Assembly (NCBI GenBank): GCA_026770595.1
Contig: MU634622.1
Location: forward strand, 1-11,086
Reading direction: 5' to 3'
Length of the DNA: 11,086 nucleotides
Source: Ochromonadaceae sp. CCMP2298
Lineage: Eukaryota > Sar > Synurophyceae > Ochromonadales > Ochromonadaceae
The position numbers and the translations under genes are program-made. Of this stretch, positions 7,740-11,086 are shown piece by piece (within the stretch, counting starts at the first letter, position 1; each line of letters starts with the position of its first letter). A model generated the notes under the pieces. It was not told where the DNA came from and ran no database searches. It saw only the letters and a list, made by a program, of their open reading frames with translations.

Positions 7740-8269
7740 GCGGAGGGGGGCATATATATAGTGGGGGGATATAGGCTATGGTCTTCAGTCTGTGGGCTCT
7801 ACTAGGCTGGGGGCTCCTCTGGAGACTGCTACAGGCTGTCGGCTGTGGGCTGTAGGCTGCAGGATGGAATGCAACATATATGCTCTGATTTTTCATATAT
7901 GCTCTAAAATAACGGATTAAAAAAGGAGCTGTACAGGCTGTAGACTATATGCTATAGAGTAGGGGCTACAGTTTCCAGGCTCCAGGCTCAAGGCTCCAGT
8001 GCTCCAAGTTGGCTCCTTGATTTTGGGTTCTCCCTCCTGTGTGCCTAGCTTGCCGTCCTTTGCCTACAATCCTTTGCCTACAATCCTCAGCTTTTGAACT
8101 AGGGGGGAATTAGCCCGGTTTTGGAAAAAGTTCGGATAAAGTCGGGAGGGCAGGTGGATTTGGAAAGGGGAGTCAGTGGACTTGTTCGCAATACACTGCC
8201 ATCGCCCGCCTGATTCACACGCTTGCATTGTCTTGCACCATCGGTCATCTGGCCTCTTGTGGACGTAAG
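7740..8269. other. Spacer between tomosyn and SMC6, rich in short imperfect repeats
   Basis: No gene is seen in these 530 bp. The first part should be the tomosyn 3' UTR, but no AATAAA is present. The stretch has CATATATATATAG (7750-7762), loose GGCTGTAGGCTGCAGG-like units (7790-7865 and 7926-7965), CATATATGCTCT twice (7875-7886, 7894-7905), CCAGGCTCCAGGCTC units (7975-8010), and a 14-bp tandem duplication at 8056-8083. The last 100-150 bp presumably contain the SMC6 promoter and leader. The SMC6 frame is open upstream of its ATG to about 8228 but has no ATG there. Confidence 0.6.
8056..8083. repeat. 14-bp tandem duplication (TCCTTTGCCTACAA x2)
   Basis: Two exact, adjacent copies, followed by TCCT, the start of a third. 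It lies about 190 bp before the SMC6 start codon, so it could touch the promoter. Confidence 0.95.
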
Positions 8270-11086
8270 ATGAGCAGGACTTCGCGGAACGCGGAGAAGA
8301 AGAACTACGCGGAAGAGAGGGGAACGGATGATGAGAACTCAAGCGGCTCTGAAAGACTGCCGTCGAAGCGCGCGAGAAAGCAGTCCGTCGCCCCGGACCA
8401 CGATGATTCAAACGATGAGGATGATGATAGCGAGATGGAGGAAGGGTCTTCATACGAGACCGGGCAGATCCTGAAGGTGCACGTCGAGAATTTCATGAAC
8501 CACCGCAAGTTCACTCAGTCGCTGGGACGGCACTTGAACTTCATCACTGGGCGCAACGGCTCAGGTAACCCCCCCTCCCACCCTTCCCGCTTCTTGTGAC
8601 CCTTCATTCCCCCCCGCCTGTTGTGACCCTTCTCCAATCCTTCGGTCCTTTGAACAGGTAAGTCTGCCATCGCCGCAGCCATCCAGCTGTGTCTCGGCAT
8701 GACGGCGACCAAGACTGGCCGCGGCAAAGACGTCGCCGGCTACATCCGTGAGGGATCACCCGGACCAGCCATCTGCGAGGTGACTCTATTGAACGAGGGG
8801 CCTGACGCGCACGAGCCTGAGGCATACGGCCCCCGCATCATCGTACGCCGCATGATCTTCAAGAACGCCTCGTCGACCTATCAGCTGCTGTCGGCGGAGG
8901 GAAAGGTAATTACCCCTCTCCGCTGTCTGATCCTCTACTCCTCTCTAGTCCTCTCCGCTCTACACATCTCTACTCATCTCTATTCCCCTGTACTCCTCTC
9001 TACTCGCCTCCACTCCTCTCCTCTTTAATCCTGTCTAACTCAACGTCCCCCTCACAATGTTCCTTCACACAATGCATCTACAGGAGGTATCCCGGCAGAA
9101 AGACGCCCTAACCAGGATACTCATGAACTTCAACGTGCACGTAGACACCCCCTGCTGCATCCTCACGCAGGAAGAGTCCAAGCGCCTCATCCACGGCTCC
9201 CCCAAGGAAAAATACGATTTCTTCATACGCGCTACGGGGCTGCAGGATCTGCAGCGCACGATGGATGCGGCGAGGACGGCCACAGATGAGGCAACGAAGA
9301 GCAAGGAGATCGCGATTCCTGACATGCTGCGCAAGAAGAAGACCATGAAGGTGGATCGCGAGCGCCTTGATCGATTCACCGCTCTGTCCTCGATCGAGGA
9401 TTCGATTAATCTGGCCGAGGCGAAGAAGCTCTGGCTGGTGGTGGAGAGTGGCAAGTCCGTCCTGCAACTGGCTGAGGACGAGTTGACGGAGAAGACTGGG
9501 GATGTGGTGGAGGCTGAGGAGGCCATGCAGGGCGTGGGGGGGGAGGCGGACCAGGCAAAGGTTGACGCCATCGAGGCACGTATGAACGAGTTAACTGCAG
9601 TGGGCGAGCAGGTGGGCCAGAACCTCACGGACAAGAAGGCCTCCCTGCAGGCGGTCAAGCGCAGACAGCAGACTCTGGCGAACCAGAAGCACGGCATGGA
9701 GAACAGCAAGAGAGACTTCGTGGCCAGGACCAAGGTCGCCAGGACCGAGGTAAGTGTAGGTGGGGTCTTCGGGTGGAAGGCTCTTGATATCCATTATTGC
9801 ACTGCTACTTAGACTGATCGGACCGATCGTACCGAATAACGCGCATCCTTCCCCCCCCCCCCACACACAGTTGAAGACGCTGATGGACCGAGCGATGCAG
9901 GACGCCGACCAGGAGGAGAGGGTGGTGCGCGCCCAGCTGCAGGAGATCTCAAAGTACGCACCACCTCTCCAATCTCCCCAATCCCTCTAATCGCCCTAAT
10001 CTCCCTAATCTCCCTGTTCTTTTGTACCAGTTTCTATTCTTTTGTACCATTTTCCAATCATTTCTAATAATTTATGATCATTCCGCCCACCTCCCGCACT
10101 CTCCCCCGCAGCGACATGGACATTCTCAAGGACCAGGACGTGGCCAACCACAGCGAGAAGCAGGCCGCATACAGTGAGAAGAACAGCCTCCAAACCGAGA
10201 TGTCTCGTCTGACCCAGAACACCGGCAGGCTGCAGAGACGCATCACGGAGACCAACAACGACATAAAAAACCTGACCAACGGATCTGCCGGCACGGCCTC
10301 TCGCTTCGGCAACAGGGCCCAGGACGTGCTGCGGAAGATCGAACAGTATCGGAGCCGCTTCCATGGGCCGGTGCTGGGGCCAGTGGGTACGTGCATAACT
10401 ATCAAGGACGGGTGCGATATGTGGGCCACCGCTGTGGAGCGCCTTCTGGGGGGGCTGTACGGCTCCTTCGTGGTGCAGGACGTGCGTGACCGCAACACGC
10501 TGTATGCCATTCTGAAGGAGGTAGGGGGGTCCGCCGCGAGGGATCACCAGATCATATACCAGAAGCTGAGCCCCCGCTTTAACGTGCAGACGCCCAACAT
10601 GAGGGGTGTGGACGTGCTGACAATTGCGGACGTGATCAACGTGTCCGATGACAACATCTTCAACGCCATCGCGGACCAGGCATCTATGTATCGCGTGGGT
10701 CTGCAGGAGAACGAGGCATCCATCATCAACAACTTCGTGCACCGTGTACAGGGGAAGGAAGCCCTCATGTACGAGTTATCCTCCATGATCTCCGCCAATG
10801 GCACGGTGGTCTCCTTCAAGGGGGGAAATCAGTCCAGCGAGGTGCAGAGGAGGCCCTTCAAGAACCTGCTCACCAAGGACTCGGCCGGAGCTATCGCCAC
10901 TCTGCGGGTGGAGCTGCAGCAGAACGAGCAGGAGCTGCACGGGCACCAGGGCGAGATACGCAGCACACAGGAGGACATTGCTGCCGCCGATAAGCGCATG
11001 AGAAGCATCGAAGGCCGGCACAAGTCGAGCGGTCTGTCTTTCCGCAGTCTGGATAAGAGGAAGGCCGACGTGGAGGCGAGGCTGCT
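8270..11086 (+). CDS. SMC6: Structural maintenance of chromosomes protein 6 (SMC5/6 complex), 3' end beyond right edge
   Basis: Five exons are visible (8270-8564, 8658-8905, 9084-9749, 9871-9953, 10112 to edge), giving 755 codons in frame. Residues 20-65 are acidic and serine-rich, with SKRARK (32-37) a possible nuclear signal. Then come the SMC6 head motifs: VENFMNHRKF (72-81), the Walker A box GRNGSGKS (94-101), NVHVDTPCCILTQEESKRL and SPKEKYDFFIRATGL in exon 3, all typical of SMC6 rather than SMC1-5. A coiled coil fills about 230-510. The hinge starts at HGPVLGPVG (515-523) and runs to about 690; the returning coil follows. SMC6 pairs with SMC5 and NSE subunits in recombination repair and replication-fork stability in the nucleus. 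The signature motif and Walker B box should lie in the missing C-terminal third. Confidence 0.96.
8565..8657 (+). other. SMC6 intron 1, splitting the Walker A motif
   Basis: 93 bp, phase 1, inside the Gly99 codon of GRNGSG/KS. CAGGTAA occurs at both boundaries (8562-8568 and 8655-8661), and the acceptor is followed at once by GTAAGT. Inside, TTGTGACCCTTC is repeated (8594-8605, 8621-8632). Confidence 0.92.
8906..9083 (+). other. SMC6 intron 2, pyrimidine-rich CTCTACTC repeat
   Basis: 178 bp, phase 0, donor AAAG/GTAATT and acceptor CATCTACAG/GA. From about 8930 to 9025 it consists of imperfect CTCTACTCC-like units of 8-10 bases. Confidence 0.9.
9750..9870 (+). other. SMC6 intron 3
   Basis: 121 bp, phase 0, donor GAG/GTAAGT and acceptor CACACACAG/TT after a run of 12 Cs (9851-9862). 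GATCGG and CCGATC (9816-9828) form a small palindrome around one A. Confidence 0.9.
9954..10111 (+). other. SMC6 intron 4 with 20-bp duplication
   Basis: 158 bp, phase 2, donor AA/GTACGC and acceptor CCCCCGCAG/CG; the split codon becomes AAC. CCTAATCTC-type units (about 9970-10014) are followed by two 20-base copies (10017-10036 and 10037-10056) that differ at two places and start with TTCTTTTGTACCA. Confidence 0.88.

Noticed and set aside
9065-9733. Minus-strand open frame of 222 codons opposite SMC6 exon 3
   Set aside because: It is a serine- and cysteine-rich antisense shadow of the coiled-coil coding region.
10005-10742. Long open frame of 245 codons on the minus strand
   Set aside because: It lies opposite SMC6 exon 5 and intron 4; the plus strand gives the SMC6 hinge with clear homology, and the minus translation resembles no known family.
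1-11086. A novel multi-gene system (defence, mobile or biosynthetic)
   Set aside because: All four genes belong to conserved eukaryotic families with unrelated roles. There are no orphan coding regions in the spacers and no mobile-element genes.

Overview
This window is nuclear DNA from a eukaryote. It holds four protein-coding genes with short GT-AG spliceosomal introns (about 90-260 bp), pyrimidine-rich 3' splice sites, moderately GC-rich exons and non-coding DNA full of short imperfect tandem repeats. The gene set is an ADP/ATP carrier of the plastid/Rickettsia type, cytochrome c oxidase subunit VIa, tomosyn and SMC6. Together with the compact introns it suggests a unicellular protist, plausibly an alga of a secondary-plastid lineage. 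The sequence alone does not fix the lineage.

Layout. On the minus strand, from 2041 leftwards and off the left edge, is a nucleotide transporter (NTT/TLC family) with three exons visible. Its introns hold a perfect 7-bp satellite (1-95) and a degenerate heptad repeat (about 405-645). A 543-bp divergent intergenic region (2042-2584) carries a 217-bp fold-back element with a perfect 32-bp inverted repeat. It separates the transporter from COX6A, a two-exon gene on the plus strand (2585-3090). After a 539-bp spacer comes a five-exon gene (3630-7739) encoding a 1198-residue tomosyn-type WD40 protein with a C-terminal R-SNARE segment. After another 530-bp repeat-rich spacer comes SMC6 (8270 to beyond the right edge), with five exons visible: the N-terminal ATPase half, the first coiled-coil arm, the hinge and the start of the returning coil.

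The genes are housekeeping genes of separate processes: nucleotide transport, respiration, membrane fusion control and chromosome maintenance. The only arrangement hinting at shared control is the head-to-head NTT/COX6A pair, both energy-metabolism genes. I rebuilt the gene models by hand from splice consensus, reading-frame continuity and family motifs. I found no RNA gene, CRISPR array, toxin or viral gene, and no convincing new multi-gene system. The most interesting items are the fold-back element in the divergent promoter, a four-cysteine tail on COX6A, and an SMC6 intron that interrupts the Walker A codon run and is bounded by a 7-bp direct repeat containing a recursive-splice-like AG/GTAAGT.
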